Shown one piece after another: positions 40,098 to 54,618 of a stretch of DNA of 64,000 bases. The notes under the pieces are model-generated. The model saw nothing but the letters and a program-made list of their open reading frames with translations. It had not been told where the DNA came from and searched no databases. The DNA is from Thalassotalea profundi (GTDB lineage Bacteria; Pseudomonadota; Gammaproteobacteria; Enterobacterales; Alteromonadaceae). How positions within the stretch are numbered: the first letter of the stretch is position 1; every line of letters starts with the position of its first letter. The position numbers were made by a program, and so were the translations under genes. The stretch covers positions 85,546 through 149,545 of the forward strand of contig NZ_BNAH01000011.1 of the NCBI RefSeq assembly GCF_014653195.1, in the 5' to 3' direction.

Positions 40098-40361
40098 TAA
40101 TTGAACCTTTTTGAAAGTGTTATAGTCTGTCTATAATTATATTAACGTTGGCTGCTTTAATTTGGAAATTAATACATTAACGAATAAGAATGGTTTTACA
40201 TTGATAGTGATGAAGATTTTTAATTAATCGAAAGCAATAATATAAATGCTGATTATTGTCATCTTCGTTATACTCAAGACAGTGATCAGATTATATTTTT
40301 TATCTACAATGGTAAAAATTCTAGTTGTTATAACCTTAACTGGAAAGTAACTAATTACCAA

Positions 40362-41747
40362 TTATTTTCCAATACAAAATGATGAAAATATCTGACCAAG
40401 TAGATCATCGTTTGTAAATTCACCTGTGATCTTATTAAGTTCTTGCTGACATAATCGGAGCTCTTCAGCTAGTATTTCTCCTGCTACAAAAGATTCAAGT
40501 TGATCTAAACCTGTTATTAAATGTTGATAAGCCGATTCTAGTGCCGCTAAATGTCTGCGTCTTGCCATAAAGCCGCCTTCATTACTACCTTGATAACCCA
40601 TGATAGCTTTTAGGTGTTCTTTTAGCTGCTCAACTCCATCGCCTGTTTTAGCCGATAATGTAATAGTGGGTATTTTATTTTCTGTTGTTAACCCTGTAAC
40701 TCTTTCGCTAATATCGGCTTTATTTTTAACTACAGTTAATCCTATATTTTTCGGTAATTTTTCAAAAAACTCAGGCCAAATTTCAGTTAAAGTTTCTGTT
40801 TGTTCTTTGCTTGAGTCAACCATGAGTAATACACGGTCGGCTTGATTAATTTCTTGCCAAGCGCGTTCAATACCTATTTGCTCTACCTTGTCAGCACTTT
40901 CTCTTAATCCTGCTGTATCGATTATATGTAATGGCATTCCATCAATATGTATTTGTTCTGACAAAACATCTCTTGTTGTTCCTTCAATATCAGTCACAAT
41001 AGCGCTCTCACGTCCACTGAGCGCGTTTAATAGGCTTGATTTACCTGCATTAGGCCTACCTGCGATAACGACTCGCATTCCTTCTCTAATAATTGCTCCT
41101 TGTTGAGCTTGCTTCTGAACAGTTTCAACTTGGTTAATTATTACTTTTAAATCAGTTATTATTTTTTTATCAGCTAAGAAATCAATTTCTTCTTCAGGAA
41201 AATCAATAGATGCTTCAACATACATCCTCAAATGAATGGTATCTTCAACCATTTTATTGATTAAACTTGAAAACTCACCTTTCAGGGAATGTAAGGCACA
41301 ACGAGCTGCTTGTTCGGAGCTAGAATTGATTAGATCAGCAATTGCTTCTGCTTGAGTTAAATCGAGTTTGTCATTTAAAAAAGCTTGTTCACTAAACTCT
41401 CCTGGATTTGCCATTCTTACTCTAGGTAATGATAATATTTCTTTTAACAGCATATCTAAAATAACAGGGCCACCATGACCTTGTAATTCAAGAATATCTT
41501 CTCCGGTAAAAGAGTTTGGTCCTTTAAAATATAAGGCAATCCCTTGATCTAGTGGTTGTTTGTTTAAGTCGTGAAAAGTTAGATATTCAGCCTTACGTAA
41601 TTCTGGTAACTTTCCAAGAATAACTTGTGCAACATTGATTACTTCTGGACCAGAAATTCTAATAATTCCAACTCCACCTCTTCCTGGCGCTGTTGCTTGT
41701 GCTGCTATAGTTTCTTTATCAGAAAAAGGTGTAACTTGGTCATTCAT
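40362..41747 (-). CDS. mnmE: tRNA modification GTPase MnmE
   Basis: The 461-residue protein has the N-terminal folate-binding domain ([21 protein letters not shown], read in part), a helical domain, and an inserted G domain with [14 protein letters not shown], the switch region [13 protein letters not shown] and NKAD. The C-terminal catalytic FCIGK is intact. It forms a heterotetramer with MnmG. It is transcribed on the minus strand behind yidC with a terminator between them. Length is normal. Confidence 0.98.
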   Translation of the reverse strand: MNDQVTPFSDKETIAAQATAPGRGGVGIIRISGPEVINVAQVILGKLPELRKAEYLTFHDLNKQPLDQGIALYFKGPNSFTGEDILELQGHGGPVILDMLLKEILSLPRVRMANPGEFSEQAFLNDKLDLTQAEAIADLINSSSEQAARCALHSLKGEFSSLINKMVEDTIHLRMYVEASIDFPEEEIDFLADKKIITDLKVIINQVETVQKQAQQGAIIREGMRVVIAGRPNAGKSSLLNALSGRESAIVTDIEGTTRDVLSEQIHIDGMPLHIIDTAGLRESADKVEQIGIERAWQEINQADRVLLMVDSSKEQTETLTEIWPEFFEKLPKNIGLTVVKNKADISERVTGLTTENKIPTITLSAKTGDGVEQLKEHLKAIMGYQGSNEGGFMARRRHLAALESAYQHLITGLDQLESFVAGEILAEELRLCQQELNKITGEFTNDDLLGQIFSSFCIGK

Positions 41748-41848
41748 GTAATATTCAACGTGTTTTTAATAGTTAAAAGAATTTTAATTATAAACGTTAA
41801 AACTTTAGGGTGGTAGCTCACTTATATTTATATGCTTATTAGACATAA

Positions 41849-41872
41849 AAAAAGCGACCTAAGTCGCTTTTT
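41849..41872. terminator. intrinsic terminator after yidC
   Basis: AAAAAGCGAC (41849-41858) pairs perfectly with GTCGCTTTTT (41863-41872) around a CTAA loop. It lies 13 bp after the yidC stop. The outer stem has the same sequence as that of the atp operon terminator. Confidence 0.9.
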
Positions 41873-41885
41873 ATTTTAGTAAACT

Positions 41886-43535
41886 TTATTTACTCTCAAT
41901 CTTTTTTCCTGCTTTTTTCTCTAAACCTGAGAATATTATTTTCATTTGAATTATTGAAATAATATTACTGACTAACCAATACAATACTAAGCCTGAAGGG
42001 AACCAGAAAAAGAATATAGTAAACATAACTGGCATATATTGCATGATTTTTTGCTGCATTGGATCTTGTACGGTCATCGGCTGCATTTTTTGCATGATAA
42101 ACATACTGACACCCATTAATACAGGGAGAATAAAATAAGGATCTTTTGATGACAGATCTTGTAGCCATAAACCAAATGTAGCATGGCGTAGTTCAACACT
42201 TTCTAAAAATACCCAATATAAAGCTAAGAAAATAGGCATTTGAATAAGCAAAGGTAAACAACCCCCAGCAGGATTTACTTTTTCTTTACGGTAAAGCTCC
42301 ATCATTCCTTGCGACATTTTTTGTCTATCATCACCAAAGCGCTCTTTAAGTTGAGCCATTTTAGGTTGTAATGCTCGCATTTTTGCCATTGATGTATACT
42401 GAGCTTTCGTAAGCGGATACATTAAACCTTTAACAATAATTGTAATTATAATAATGGCTAAGCCCCAGTTAACTACAAATGATTGAATCATTATTAGTAA
42501 CCAGTGTAATGGTTGGCTGATCATGAATAAGAAACCAAAATCGACGGTTAATTCTAAACTTTTCGCAATTTCAGCTAGTTTTTCTTGATTCTTAGGGCCC
42601 ACATAAAAAGCCGTAGATGCGATTGCTTCGTTATTAGGTTCAATTATTATGGCTGGTGATTTAAAGCCAATAACGGCTTCTTGATTGCGCGTATAACTTG
42701 TATAAAGTTGGTTAACATCATCTTTATTAGGAATCCATGAAGTAACAAAGTAATGTTGAAGCATTGCTACCCAACCACCTTGGGTTGCTACGTTTAAATT
42801 AGCATCAGCAATATCGTCAAAGTCATACTTCTCATAAGGGTCTTCGGTTGTTGAATATGCCGCACCACGATATGTAGGAATTAATGCACTTGTTTTATCA
42901 ACATTAGTTGATTGTTTTAATTGGGCATATAACTCAATACTTGCAGCGGTACTTGCATTATTATTAACGATATAATCTAAGTTAACTTTGTAACTATTTG
43001 GTTCAAAGGTAAAACGTTTAGTAACAACTAACCCATTTTCAGCGGTGTAATTCAAATTAACAACTAATGGGTTATTATCTGTTAATGTAAATTCAGATGC
43101 ATTAACTTGATAAATAGGGCGACCTTTAACTACTCGGTCTATACCTTGAGCCCCTGTTAAGCCACTTTGAGCTACATAGTTAAAATTACCATTTTGCATT
43201 ATAGTAAATGGTATTCCACTATTTTGTTCTGTCTCATACTTTAATAAAGTTGCTTCAACAATATCGCCACCTTGTGTATTAATTTTTAACTTTAATACAT
43301 CAGTTGTAACAGTGATTATGTTAGCAGTTGTTTTTGTTTCTTTAATAGCAGGTAATTCACCAGCACTGGAGGCGGGTACAAAATCATTATTATTTGCTTC
43401 TGTGTTATTTTCGCCAGAGGTTTTAACTACTTCAGTTGATTGTTGAACTGGAGTATTATCTACTTGCCATTGCTGATATAACAAAAATGTTACAACCATT
43501 AGTGCAATGAAAAGAAAACTGCGTTGAGATTCCAT
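41886..43535 (-). CDS. yidC: membrane protein insertase YidC
   Basis: The 549-residue insertase has an N-terminal anchor (SQRSFLFIALMVVTFLLYQQW, read in part), a large periplasmic domain rich in Asn and Thr, and the C-terminal five-helix insertase core. The core shows KAQYTSMAKMRALQPKMAQL, the hydrophilic groove and LFWFPSGLVLYW-like final helices. It inserts small proteins such as AtpE, encoded nearby, and helps the Sec translocon. It follows yidD by 4 bp in the rpmH-rnpA-yidD-yidC operon. Confidence 0.98.
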   Translation of the reverse strand: MESQRSFLFIALMVVTFLLYQQWQVDNTPVQQSTEVVKTSGENNTEANNNDFVPASSAGELPAIKETKTTANIITVTTDVLKLKINTQGGDIVEATLLKYETEQNSGIPFTIMQNGNFNYVAQSGLTGAQGIDRVVKGRPIYQVNASEFTLTDNNPLVVNLNYTAENGLVVTKRFTFEPNSYKVNLDYIVNNNASTAASIELYAQLKQSTNVDKTSALIPTYRGAAYSTTEDPYEKYDFDDIADANLNVATQGGWVAMLQHYFVTSWIPNKDDVNQLYTSYTRNQEAVIGFKSPAIIIEPNNEAIASTAFYVGPKNQEKLAEIAKSLELTVDFGFLFMISQPLHWLLIMIQSFVVNWGLAIIIITIIVKGLMYPLTKAQYTSMAKMRALQPKMAQLKERFGDDRQKMSQGMMELYRKEKVNPAGGCLPLLIQMPIFLALYWVFLESVELRHATFGLWLQDLSSKDPYFILPVLMGVSMFIMQKMQPMTVQDPMQQKIMQYMPVMFTIFFFWFPSGLVLYWLVSNIISIIQMKIIFSGLEKKAGKKIESK

Positions 43536-43539
43536 AAAG

Positions 43540-43788
43540 CTACTTCTCTTTTTTTATTGGTGGAACGGGATCATCACCGCCCTCATTAAGTGGGTGGCAT
43601 TTTAGTATACGTTTGCCTGCTAACCAAGTCCCTTTTATTACACCGAAGCGATTTATTGCTTCAATAGCATAAAATGAGCATGTTGGATTAAATCTACAAT
43701 TATTGCCAAGTAGAGGGCTAATAAAGCGTTGGTAGCTTTTTATAATGGCAATCGCTAACGTTTGTAACGCTGATTTATTTTTTGCCAT
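43540..43788 (-). CDS. yidD: membrane protein insertion efficiency factor YidD
   Basis: The 82-residue protein has the conserved core [23 protein letters not shown] with its Cys pair, followed by [15 protein letters not shown]. YidD is a small membrane-associated protein that aids YidC-dependent insertion. Its start lies inside rnpA, overlapping by 34 bp, a conserved arrangement that couples the two genes. Confidence 0.96.
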   Translation of the reverse strand: MAKNKSALQTLAIAIIKSYQRFISPLLGNNCRFNPTCSFYAIEAINRFGVIKGTWLAGKRILKCHPLNEGGDDPVPPIKKEK

Positions 43789-44129
43789 ATTTTATCTAAT
43801 TGGTGATTGATTTCGTGGTTTTCAAGTTTATCAATACCTGATTTAACCATAACTACAATATCAATGTGAGGAATTGTTGTCTGATTTAATCTAAAGCTTT
43901 CACGAGTAAGGCGTTTTATTCTATTACGTTGAACAGCTAATTTAACTCTTTTTTTAGCAATAGCTAAACCTAGACGGTTATTGTTATCAGTATTTTTGGT
44001 TATTAGAATGGTAAAGTGCTTTGAACTAAAACGTGTAGCATTAGAAAATACAGCTTTGAAATGATCGGGAGTCAACAAACGTGACTCCCGATTAAATTTA
44101 TTAGTAACCTTGTTGGCTACTGATTTCAT
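43755..44129 (-). CDS. rnpA: ribonuclease P protein component
   Basis: The 124-residue basic protein assists the catalytic RNA in removing 5' leaders from tRNA precursors. The RNA-binding signature [29 protein letters not shown] is recognisable in part ([15 protein letters not shown]), and the N-terminus [10 protein letters not shown] is typical. It lies 24 bp after rpmH and overlaps yidD by 34 bp. The RNase P RNA gene is not in this window. Confidence 0.97.
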   Translation of the reverse strand: MKSVANKVTNKFNRESRLLTPDHFKAVFSNATRFSSKHFTILITKNTDNNNRLGLAIAKKRVKLAVQRNRIKRLTRESFRLNQTTIPHIDIVVMVKSGIDKLENHEINHQLDKIWQKINQRYKR

Positions 44130-44153
44130 TTACTTAAATCTTAAGTAAAGAAA

Positions 44154-44288
44154 TTATGCACTAAGTCTTGCACGACCTTTTGCACGACGACGTGCAATTA
44201 CAGCACGGCCGTTTTTAGTAGCCATACGAGCACGAAAGCCATGGTTGCGCTTACGCTTTAATACACTAGGTTGAAATGTTCTTTTCAT
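44154..44288 (-). CDS. rpmH: 50S ribosomal protein L34
   Basis: The 44-residue basic protein starts [18 protein letters not shown], the nearly invariant L34 N-terminus, and ends [13 protein letters not shown]. The ATG at 44288 is chosen over a longer frame beginning at 44384 because L34 always starts with MKRTFQP. The promoter lies in the region divergent to dnaA. Confidence 0.98.
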   Translation of the reverse strand: MKRTFQPSVLKRKRNHGFRARMATKNGRAVIARRRAKGRARLSA

Positions 44289-44418
44289 TACGCTAATCCG
44301 TCGGTTGTTGTTGCCCAGGCAAAACAGCCATTTTGAGCATACTGGTCTAAAAAAGAGGGCGAATATTACATAGAGAGGTAACATTTGTCAATATAATATC
44401 CGTTTTATTTATAACAAA

Positions 44419-44648
44419 GATCACTTTACGATCCTGAAGGATCTTTTTATATCCACAGTTTTTTAACAAAAAATAATTTTATTTGGCCTTAATTTAATTA
44501 TATTCGTACTTTTATGGTTGTTTTTGAGTTTTTTATTGTATTTTTTATTATTGGTTAGATTATTTTATGCCATTAAATACGGGGTTATATTAAAATAATT
44601 GGTACAAATTGTCTCTATTTTAAATGTCAATATTGAAGTTGTGGATAA
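44419..44648. promoter_or_regulatory. rpmH/dnaA divergent regulatory region
   Basis: The roughly 460 bp between the rpmH and dnaA starts are very AT-rich. Three GATC sites are packed at 44419, 44430 and 44440, next to ATATCCACA (44449-44457), a one-mismatch DnaA box. A perfect DnaA box in the reverse orientation, TGTGGATAA, lies at 44640-44648, about 100 bp before the dnaA start codon. Together these suggest DnaA autoregulation and Dam/SeqA control. No other gene is seen here. Confidence 0.65.
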
Positions 44649-44749
44649 CTAAAGGGATAATAGATAAATTAAAGAATAATAATATATCTTCAACCTACTC
44701 CTCTTTTCAGATTTTTGGTCAATGTAGTGTTGTTGCTAGGAGCTTTTAC

Positions 44750-46108
44750 TTGGATCACTCACTTTGGCAACGTTGCCTTTCTATTTTGCAAGAAGAGTTG
44801 CCCGCGCAGCAATTCAGTATGTGGATTCGTCCTCTTCAATGTGTGATCACCGATAATATTATGACCTTATACGCGCCTAATCGTTTTGTACTTGATTGGG
44901 TTAGAGATAAATATGTCAATAGAATTAATGAACTTGTTTCTTTAGATGAAGGTGGTAATCCACCATTATTGCGCTTCGATGTAGGCAGTATTCCAAATAA
45001 CAAACCTATTATTGATAAAATTAGCGCATCTTCAATGTTCGCACCATCAAATAAATCTAAATCAGAACCAGAATCAAATTTACCTAAAACGACTAATGTC
45101 CGAGGAAAGTATACCTTTGAAAATTTCGTTGAAGGTAAGTCTAATCAATTAGCTCGTGCGGCTGCTTCACAAGTTTCGGACAATCCGGGTAATGCCTATA
45201 ATCCATTATTTATTTATGGTGGTACAGGGTTAGGTAAAACACATCTATTACATGCTGTTGGAAATGGTATTTTATTGAATAAACCTAATGCAAAAATTGC
45301 TTACATGCATTCTGAGCGTTTTGTTCAAGATATGGTTAAAGCTTTACAAAATAACGCTATAGAAAAATTCAAGCAGTATTATCGTTCTGTTGATGCTTTG
45401 CTTATAGATGATATTCAATTTTTTGCTAACAAAGAGCGTACACAAGAAGAGTTTTTCCACACTTTTAACGCACTTCTTGAAGGTAACCAACAAATTATAT
45501 TAACGAGTGATCGATATCCTAAGGAAATTGATGGCGTTGAAGATCGCCTAAAGTCTCGTTTTGGTTGGGGGTTAACTATTGCTATAGAACCGCCTGAACT
45601 CGAAACTCGTGTTGCTATTCTCAAAAGAAAGGCTCAAGAAAGTCATATTAATTTAGCCGATGAAGTTGCTTTTTTTATTGCCAAACGTTTACGCTCTAAT
45701 GTCAGAGAGTTAGAAGGGGCATTGAATCGAGTTATTGCCAATGCAAATTTTACTGGAAGAGCCATTACCATTGAATTCGTTAAAGAAGCTCTAAGAGATT
45801 TACTTGCTTTGCAAGATAAACTAGTGACTATAGATAATATTCAACGTACAGTAGCAGAATATTATAAAATTAAAGTTTCTGACTTACTTTCTAAACGGAG
45901 AAATAGGTCTGTTGCTCGACCAAGACAAGTTGCTATGGCATTATCAAAAGAGCTAACTAATCATAGTTTGCCTGAAATAGGTGAAGCGTTTGGTGGCAGA
46001 GATCATACAACTGTATTGCATGCTTGCAGAAAAATTAAAACATTACGAGAAGAATCTCTTGATATAAAAGAAGATTATTCCAATTTAACAAGAACACTTT
46101 CATCATAG
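44750..46108 (+). CDS. dnaA: chromosomal replication initiator DnaA
   Basis: The start was set at a TTG (44750) preceded by AGGAG at 7 nt. It gives the expected N-terminus [20 protein letters not shown] and 452 residues. A longer frame from 44624 would add 42 atypical residues and run through the DnaA box. Domain I ends before a short linker. The AAA+ domain has [21 protein letters not shown] and DDIQFF. The DNA-binding domain has [20 protein letters not shown] and [15 protein letters not shown]. It opens oriC, about 5 kb to the left. It is the first gene of dnaA-dnaN-recF-gyrB. Confidence 0.97.
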   Translation: MDHSLWQRCLSILQEELPAQQFSMWIRPLQCVITDNIMTLYAPNRFVLDWVRDKYVNRINELVSLDEGGNPPLLRFDVGSIPNNKPIIDKISASSMFAPSNKSKSEPESNLPKTTNVRGKYTFENFVEGKSNQLARAAASQVSDNPGNAYNPLFIYGGTGLGKTHLLHAVGNGILLNKPNAKIAYMHSERFVQDMVKALQNNAIEKFKQYYRSVDALLIDDIQFFANKERTQEEFFHTFNALLEGNQQIILTSDRYPKEIDGVEDRLKSRFGWGLTIAIEPPELETRVAILKRKAQESHINLADEVAFFIAKRLRSNVRELEGALNRVIANANFTGRAITIEFVKEALRDLLALQDKLVTIDNIQRTVAEYYKIKVSDLLSKRRNRSVARPRQVAMALSKELTNHSLPEIGEAFGGRDHTTVLHACRKIKTLREESLDIKEDYSNLTRTLSS

Positions 46109-46137
46109 TTTAAAAGGCATATTCAAATAGGTTTAAC

Positions 46138-47241
46138 ATGAAGTTTTCATTGAATAGAGAATTATTACTAAAGCCGTTATTACTTGTTTCTGGTGCGGTA
46201 GAGCGGAAAAGTACATTACCCATTCTTGGTAATATATTATTGGATGTTAGTGAACAGTCACTTACGTTAATAGCTACAGATTTAGAGCTTGAAATGGTAT
46301 CTTATGCTGTAATTGATAATCAAGGTGAGAACGGTAAAATAACTGTACCAGCGCGTAAACTATTAGACATTTGTAAAGGTTTACCCGATGGGGCACTAAT
46401 CACATTCGAAACTGATAACGATGTTATAAAAATTACATCAAACAGAAGTAAATACTCATTATCAACTCTATCAGCAGCAGATTTTCCTAATATAGAAGAA
46501 TGGAAAGGTGATGTTGAATTTAAATTATTAAAATCTGAGTTACTACGTTTGATAGAAAGCACTCATTTTTCAATGGCTAATCAAGATGTTAGGTATTACT
46601 TAAATGGAATGTCTATTGAAACGGAAGGTTCTGAAATCAGATCTGTTGCTACCGATGGACATAGATTAGCTATTTGTAAAATTAATAATGAATCTCTTAC
46701 TTTACCCACTCGACAAGTTATTGTACCTCGTAAGGGTATTTTAGAAATAATTCGTTTACTGGACCCTGTAGATGAAGAAATTCAAGTTTATTTAGGTTCT
46801 AACCATATTCGCATAATTGACTCAGAATTTTCTTTTACTAGTAAATTGGTCGATGGTCGCTTCCCTGACTATCGTAGGGTGTTACCACGTAATGGAGATA
46901 AATTTCTTCATACAAATAAAGAAAATTTACGACAACTTCTTTCCAGAGCATCAATTTTATCCAATGAAAAATTTAAAGGTGTACGTTTAAATTTTTCAAA
47001 TACAGATTTAAAAATTACTGCTAATAATCCAGAACAAGAGCAAGCTGAAGAAATATTAGAAATAGATTTTCCTTATGAAGAAGTCGAAATTGGTTTTAAT
47101 GTTAATTATGTTCTAGATGTTTTAAGTGCTATTAAAGATTCTGAAGTTAAATTTACATTAGCTGATGCCAATAGTTCCGTAGTAATAGAAGGTGAGGATT
47201 CAGGAGAAGCTTTATACGTTGTTATGCCTATGCGTTTATAA
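46138..47241 (+). CDS. dnaN: DNA polymerase III beta sliding clamp
   Basis: The 367-residue protein has three repeated clamp domains, starting MKFSLNRELLLKPLLLVSGA and ending VIEGEDSGEALYVVMPMRL. The ring keeps polymerase III on DNA and also binds repair and regulatory proteins. It lies 29 bp after dnaA and 3 bp before recF. Length is normal. Confidence 0.98.
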   Translation: MKFSLNRELLLKPLLLVSGAVERKSTLPILGNILLDVSEQSLTLIATDLELEMVSYAVIDNQGENGKITVPARKLLDICKGLPDGALITFETDNDVIKITSNRSKYSLSTLSAADFPNIEEWKGDVEFKLLKSELLRLIESTHFSMANQDVRYYLNGMSIETEGSEIRSVATDGHRLAICKINNESLTLPTRQVIVPRKGILEIIRLLDPVDEEIQVYLGSNHIRIIDSEFSFTSKLVDGRFPDYRRVLPRNGDKFLHTNKENLRQLLSRASILSNEKFKGVRLNFSNTDLKITANNPEQEQAEEILEIDFPYEEVEIGFNVNYVLDVLSAIKDSEVKFTLADANSSVVIEGEDSGEALYVVMPMRL

Positions 47242-47244
47242 TGA

Positions 47245-50788
<3,544 letters not shown>

Positions 50789-50806
50789 TTACCATTAAGT
50801 GAATTA

Positions 50807-50845
50807 AAACACCCGGACATCATAAGTTCGGGTTTTTTGTTTTAA
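50807..50845 (+). terminator. intrinsic terminator after gyrB
   Basis: ACCCGGAC (50811-50818) pairs with GTTCGGGT (50826-50833) with one G-T pair around a 7-nt loop, followed by TTTTTT. It lies 22 bp past the gyrB stop. Confidence 0.85.
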
Positions 50846-50956
50846 AACATAATAAAAATTTGAGTAAAAACTCAAAAAAACAATACAGATGCTAGGCTAA
50901 AATAACGTCAAACGTTATACTAGTGTAATTTTAATAGAACGATAGTACGGGCAACC

Positions 50957-51874
50957 ATGAGTACGTTTAATGTAAAAACCTTCCAAGGGTTAATTTTGCA
51001 ATTGCAAGATTATTGGTCAAGACAAGGCTGCGCGATCGTACAGCCACTAGATTTAGAAGTAGGTGCAGGCACATTTCATCCTATGACATTTCTTCGCTCA
51101 ATAGGTCCTGAGCCTATGAGTAGTGCTTATGTGCAGCCATGTCGCCGTCCTACTGATGGACGTTATGGAGAAAACCCTAATAGGTTACAGCACTACTATC
51201 AATTTCAAGTAATGTTAAAGCCATCACCAAAAAATATTCAAGAGCTTTATCTAACCTCATTAAAAGAGCTTGGAATAGATCCTTTAGTACATGATATTCG
51301 CTTTGTAGAAGATAATTGGGAGTCTCCAACATTAGGTGCATGGGGGCTAGGCTGGGAAATTTGGTTAAATGGCATGGAAATCACTCAGTTTACATACTTT
51401 CAACAAGTAGGTGGTTTAGAGTGTGCTCCGGTAACCGGAGAAATAACTTATGGCCTAGAACGTTTAGCTATGTATATTCAAAATGTAGATAGCATATATG
51501 ACCTTGTTTGGACTGATGGTCCCATGGGGAAAGTATTGTACGGTGATGTCTTTCATCAAAATGAAGTAGAACAGTCGACTTATAATTTTGAATATGCTGA
51601 TGTAGATGCATTGTTTGGTACATTTGATCAGTGTGAAAAAGAAAGTGAAAAATTAATTGAAGCAGGGCTTGCATTACCAGCTTATGAGCAAGTAATGAAA
51701 GCATCGCATGCTTTTAATTTACTTGATGCGCGCCATGCAATTTCTGTAACCGAGCGTCAACGTTATATATTAAGAGTTAGAACACTTTCTAAAGCATGTG
51801 CGCAGGCTTATTATGATAAAAGAGAACAGTTAGGCTTTCCTCTGTGTCAAGCTGAAACGGTTAGGGAAAAATAA
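50957..51874 (+). CDS. glyQ: glycyl-tRNA synthetase alpha subunit
   Basis: The 305-residue catalytic alpha subunit of the heterotetrameric glycyl-tRNA synthetase has motif 2 region [18 protein letters not shown] and [25 protein letters not shown], the class II active site. It forms alpha2-beta2 with GlyS, whose start overlaps its stop by one base (TAATG). Upstream, the inverted repeat TAACGT/ACGTTA (50903-50917) overlaps a TATACT -10-like element. Confidence 0.98.
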   Translation: MSTFNVKTFQGLILQLQDYWSRQGCAIVQPLDLEVGAGTFHPMTFLRSIGPEPMSSAYVQPCRRPTDGRYGENPNRLQHYYQFQVMLKPSPKNIQELYLTSLKELGIDPLVHDIRFVEDNWESPTLGAWGLGWEIWLNGMEITQFTYFQQVGGLECAPVTGEITYGLERLAMYIQNVDSIYDLVWTDGPMGKVLYGDVFHQNEVEQSTYNFEYADVDALFGTFDQCEKESEKLIEAGLALPAYEQVMKASHAFNLLDARHAISVTERQRYILRVRTLSKACAQAYYDKREQLGFPLCQAETVREK

Positions 51875-53943
51875 TGCTTACTAATACTTTATTAATAGAA
51901 TTAGGTACAGAAGAGTTACCACCAAAATTATTAAAAACCTTGGCAACCACATTTTATAAACAAATAAAGTCACAAATTGATGATTGTGGATTAGTTTATG
52001 ATGATATCAAGTGGTATGCGACTCCAAGACGCTTAGCAATAAAAATAAATGCTTTGGTTGAAAAGCAGGAAGATAAAGAAGTTGAGAAAAGAGGTCCTGC
52101 AATTAATGTAGCGTTTGATAGCCATGGAAATGCAAGTAAAGCGGCGTTGGGTTGGGCAAAATCAAATGGTATTACAATAGAGCAGGCTGATAGGTTAATT
52201 ACGGATAAAGGTGAGTGGTTATTACATAAAGCTATTCAACCGGGACAGACCGTACATGAGTTAATCCCTCAAATAGTATCAAGTGCAATTGCTAAATTAC
52301 CTATCCCTAAACCTATGCGCTGGGGTAGTGAAAGAACACAGTTTATTCGACCTGTACACACCTTAACTATGTTATATGGTGACCAAATTATAAAAGGTGA
52401 AATTTTAGGTGTTAGCTCAAGTAATTTAACACAAGGACATAGATTTCATCATGAAGGGGCAATAGTATTAACAAATGCTAATACTTATGAGCAAGAGCTC
52501 AAAGATGCATATGTGCAAGTTGACTATCAATTGAGACAAAGCTTAATTGTTAGTGAAATTGAAAAAGCAGCAGAAAAGATTAATGGTGTTGCTTTAATTG
52601 ATGATGACTTACTAGAAGAAGTGACATCACTTGTTGAATGGCCAGTCGTTTTAATTGGTAGTTTTGACAAAAATTTCTTGCAAGTACCAGCTGAACCATT
52701 GATTTACTCGATGAAAGATCATCAAAAATATTTCCCTGTTAATGATAAGCAAGGTAATTTACTTAATCAGTTTATTTTTGTTACAAATATTGAAAGTAAA
52801 GATCCTCAACAAGTTATTTCAGGGAATGAAAAAGTCATAAGACCTAGGTTGGCCGATGCAGAGTTTTTTTATAAAACAGATAAAAAACAAACACTTGAAT
52901 CAAGGTTGTCTAGTTTAGAATCTGTATTGTTCCAAAAAGAACTTGGTACACTTAAAGCAAAGTCTGAACGTATTGCATTAATGAGTGAGTATGTTGCAGA
53001 AAAGCTCAATGAAAACAAAAAACAAGCATATCGCGCTGGTTTATTAAGTAAAACAGATTTGATGTCTGAAATGGTATTAGAATTTCCACAAGTTCAAGGA
53101 ACTATGGGTAAATACTATGCAGAGAATGATAATGAAGACATTGAGGTAGCTCAGGCTCTGGAAGATCAATATCGTCCTCGTTTTGCTGGTGATGCTTTGC
53201 CTAAAGCAAATATCGGTTGTGCTGTTGCTATCGCTGATAAAGTAGATACATTAGTAGGCATTTTCGGTATAAATCAGCCTCCTAAGGGGGATAAAGACCC
53301 TTTTGCTTTACGAAGAGCAGCTATAGGCATTATCAGAATTATTATCGAAAAACAGCTCGATTTAGATATTGCGGATCTAGTGTCAAAAAGTATTGAATCT
53401 TATGGTAATAAAATTAGTAATAAAGAGACTAAACAACAAGTATTAGATTTTGTACTGGCCCGCTATAAGGCACATTATCAAGAACAAGATATTGCTATTG
53501 ATGTTATACAGGCTGTATTAGAAAACGCACCATCAGCACCACTTGATTTTGAAAAGCGAATTAAAGCTGTGAGTCATTTTAAAACACTAGCCGCCGCCGA
53601 AGCGCTAGCAGCAGCAAATAAGCGGGTAGGTAATATACTAGCAAAATTTAATGGTGAGCTTTATTTGGCGTTTGATCGTAATTTAATCGAAGATGTTGCA
53701 GAAATAGAACTTGCAGACGTATTTGATAGTTTAAATGAAAAAGTCACGCCGTTAATGGGTGTAAAGGACTATCAAGCAGCATTAACTACATTAGCAGATA
53801 TCAAGCAACCGATAGATAAATTTTTTGATAATGTAATGGTTATGGCTGACGATGAGAAAATTAAAATTAATCGCTTAACTTTACTTAATCAAATAAGAAA
53901 TAGCTTTTTAGCTATTGCGGATATATCTGTTTTACAGAATTAG
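51874..53943 (+). CDS. glyS: glycyl-tRNA synthetase beta subunit
   Basis: The 689-residue subunit has the N-terminal LLIELGTEELPPK, the HD-like middle domain (KTDLMSEMVLEFPQVQGTMG) and the C-terminal DALR anticodon-binding domain (AALTTLADIKQPIDKFFDNVMV). It recognises and positions tRNA-Gly. It is coupled to glyQ and followed by an intrinsic terminator. Confidence 0.98.
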   Translation: MLTNTLLIELGTEELPPKLLKTLATTFYKQIKSQIDDCGLVYDDIKWYATPRRLAIKINALVEKQEDKEVEKRGPAINVAFDSHGNASKAALGWAKSNGITIEQADRLITDKGEWLLHKAIQPGQTVHELIPQIVSSAIAKLPIPKPMRWGSERTQFIRPVHTLTMLYGDQIIKGEILGVSSSNLTQGHRFHHEGAIVLTNANTYEQELKDAYVQVDYQLRQSLIVSEIEKAAEKINGVALIDDDLLEEVTSLVEWPVVLIGSFDKNFLQVPAEPLIYSMKDHQKYFPVNDKQGNLLNQFIFVTNIESKDPQQVISGNEKVIRPRLADAEFFYKTDKKQTLESRLSSLESVLFQKELGTLKAKSERIALMSEYVAEKLNENKKQAYRAGLLSKTDLMSEMVLEFPQVQGTMGKYYAENDNEDIEVAQALEDQYRPRFAGDALPKANIGCAVAIADKVDTLVGIFGINQPPKGDKDPFALRRAAIGIIRIIIEKQLDLDIADLVSKSIESYGNKISNKETKQQVLDFVLARYKAHYQEQDIAIDVIQAVLENAPSAPLDFEKRIKAVSHFKTLAAAEALAAANKRVGNILAKFNGELYLAFDRNLIEDVAEIELADVFDSLNEKVTPLMGVKDYQAALTTLADIKQPIDKFFDNVMVMADDEKIKINRLTLLNQIRNSFLAIADISVLQN

Positions 53944-53971
53944 TAATAATATAATAAATGCTATATCGAAT

Positions 53972-54000
53972 AAAAAAGGGAGGTTTACCTCTCTTTTTTT
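53972..54000. terminator. intrinsic terminator between glyS and tusA
   Basis: AAAAAGGGAGG (53973-53983) pairs with CCTCTCTTTTT (53988-53998) with one G-T pair around a TTTA loop, followed by more T residues. The A and T runs on both sides let it serve glyS and perhaps the opposing tusA gene. Confidence 0.85.
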
Positions 54001-54039
54001 ATAAAAAATTAATGAGTGAAAACGTAAAAGAAGGCAATG

Positions 54040-54291
54040 TTATTGTTTTTGTATTAAGTATTGGTATGGTTTAGTGTCGGTTTGGCTGGCAACTAAGATG
54101 TGATCCATAAATTGACAAAAGCTTGGTACATCTCGGGTTGTGGCTGGGTCATCAGCAATTACTAGTAATAAATCACCTATTGATATTTCACGTATTTTTT
54201 TTCTAATTAGCATTACTGGTTCAGGGCACCGTAAAGATAAAGTATCTAATTGATGTTGGGCTTTTTGAAACGTTTGCTCTAGTTCTGACAA
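54040..54291 (-). CDS. tusA: sulfurtransferase TusA family protein
   Basis: The 83-residue protein has the Cys-containing motif [14 protein letters not shown], with the persulfide-carrying Cys at 22, and the TusA tail [21 protein letters not shown]. TusA relays sulfur from IscS for 2-thiouridine at tRNA position 34. The start is apparently TTG at 54291, because no ATG lies near. It is convergent with glyS. Confidence 0.93.
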   Translation of the reverse strand: MSELEQTFQKAQHQLDTLSLRCPEPVMLIRKKIREISIGDLLLVIADDPATTRDVPSFCQFMDHILVASQTDTKPYQYLIQKQ

Positions 54292-54618
54292 AATAAATAC
54301 TCAAATATAAACATATAAATAATTCTATATCTGATTTTAACGCGGTTTAACTAATAGAAAAAGGTTTCTAATCTAATTGTTTGACTAAGTATTTGTAGAG
54401 CTAGCGAAAATAAGAAATAAAAAGATTAAAGATTTAGTCAGAAAAAGTCTTTTTATTCTATTTTACCTGCCGGGAGATAATAGGGCAATTATTGAACGAA
54501 AAATGAAGTCAAAATTTGAAAAAAGTTAGTCAATAAATTCATAATTTTTTATGGATTTAACTTGCTTTGTATTGCAGCGATGCATAACCTAATAATATAT
54601 GTATTAAATGGTAAATAT
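54292..54618. other. intergenic region upstream of slt
   Basis: This AT-rich stretch of about 330 bp separates divergent tusA and slt and should hold both promoters. A short weak inverted element (AAAGATT/AGTCTTT around 54424-54454) was seen. No gene, clear operator or terminator could be supported. Confidence 0.4.
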
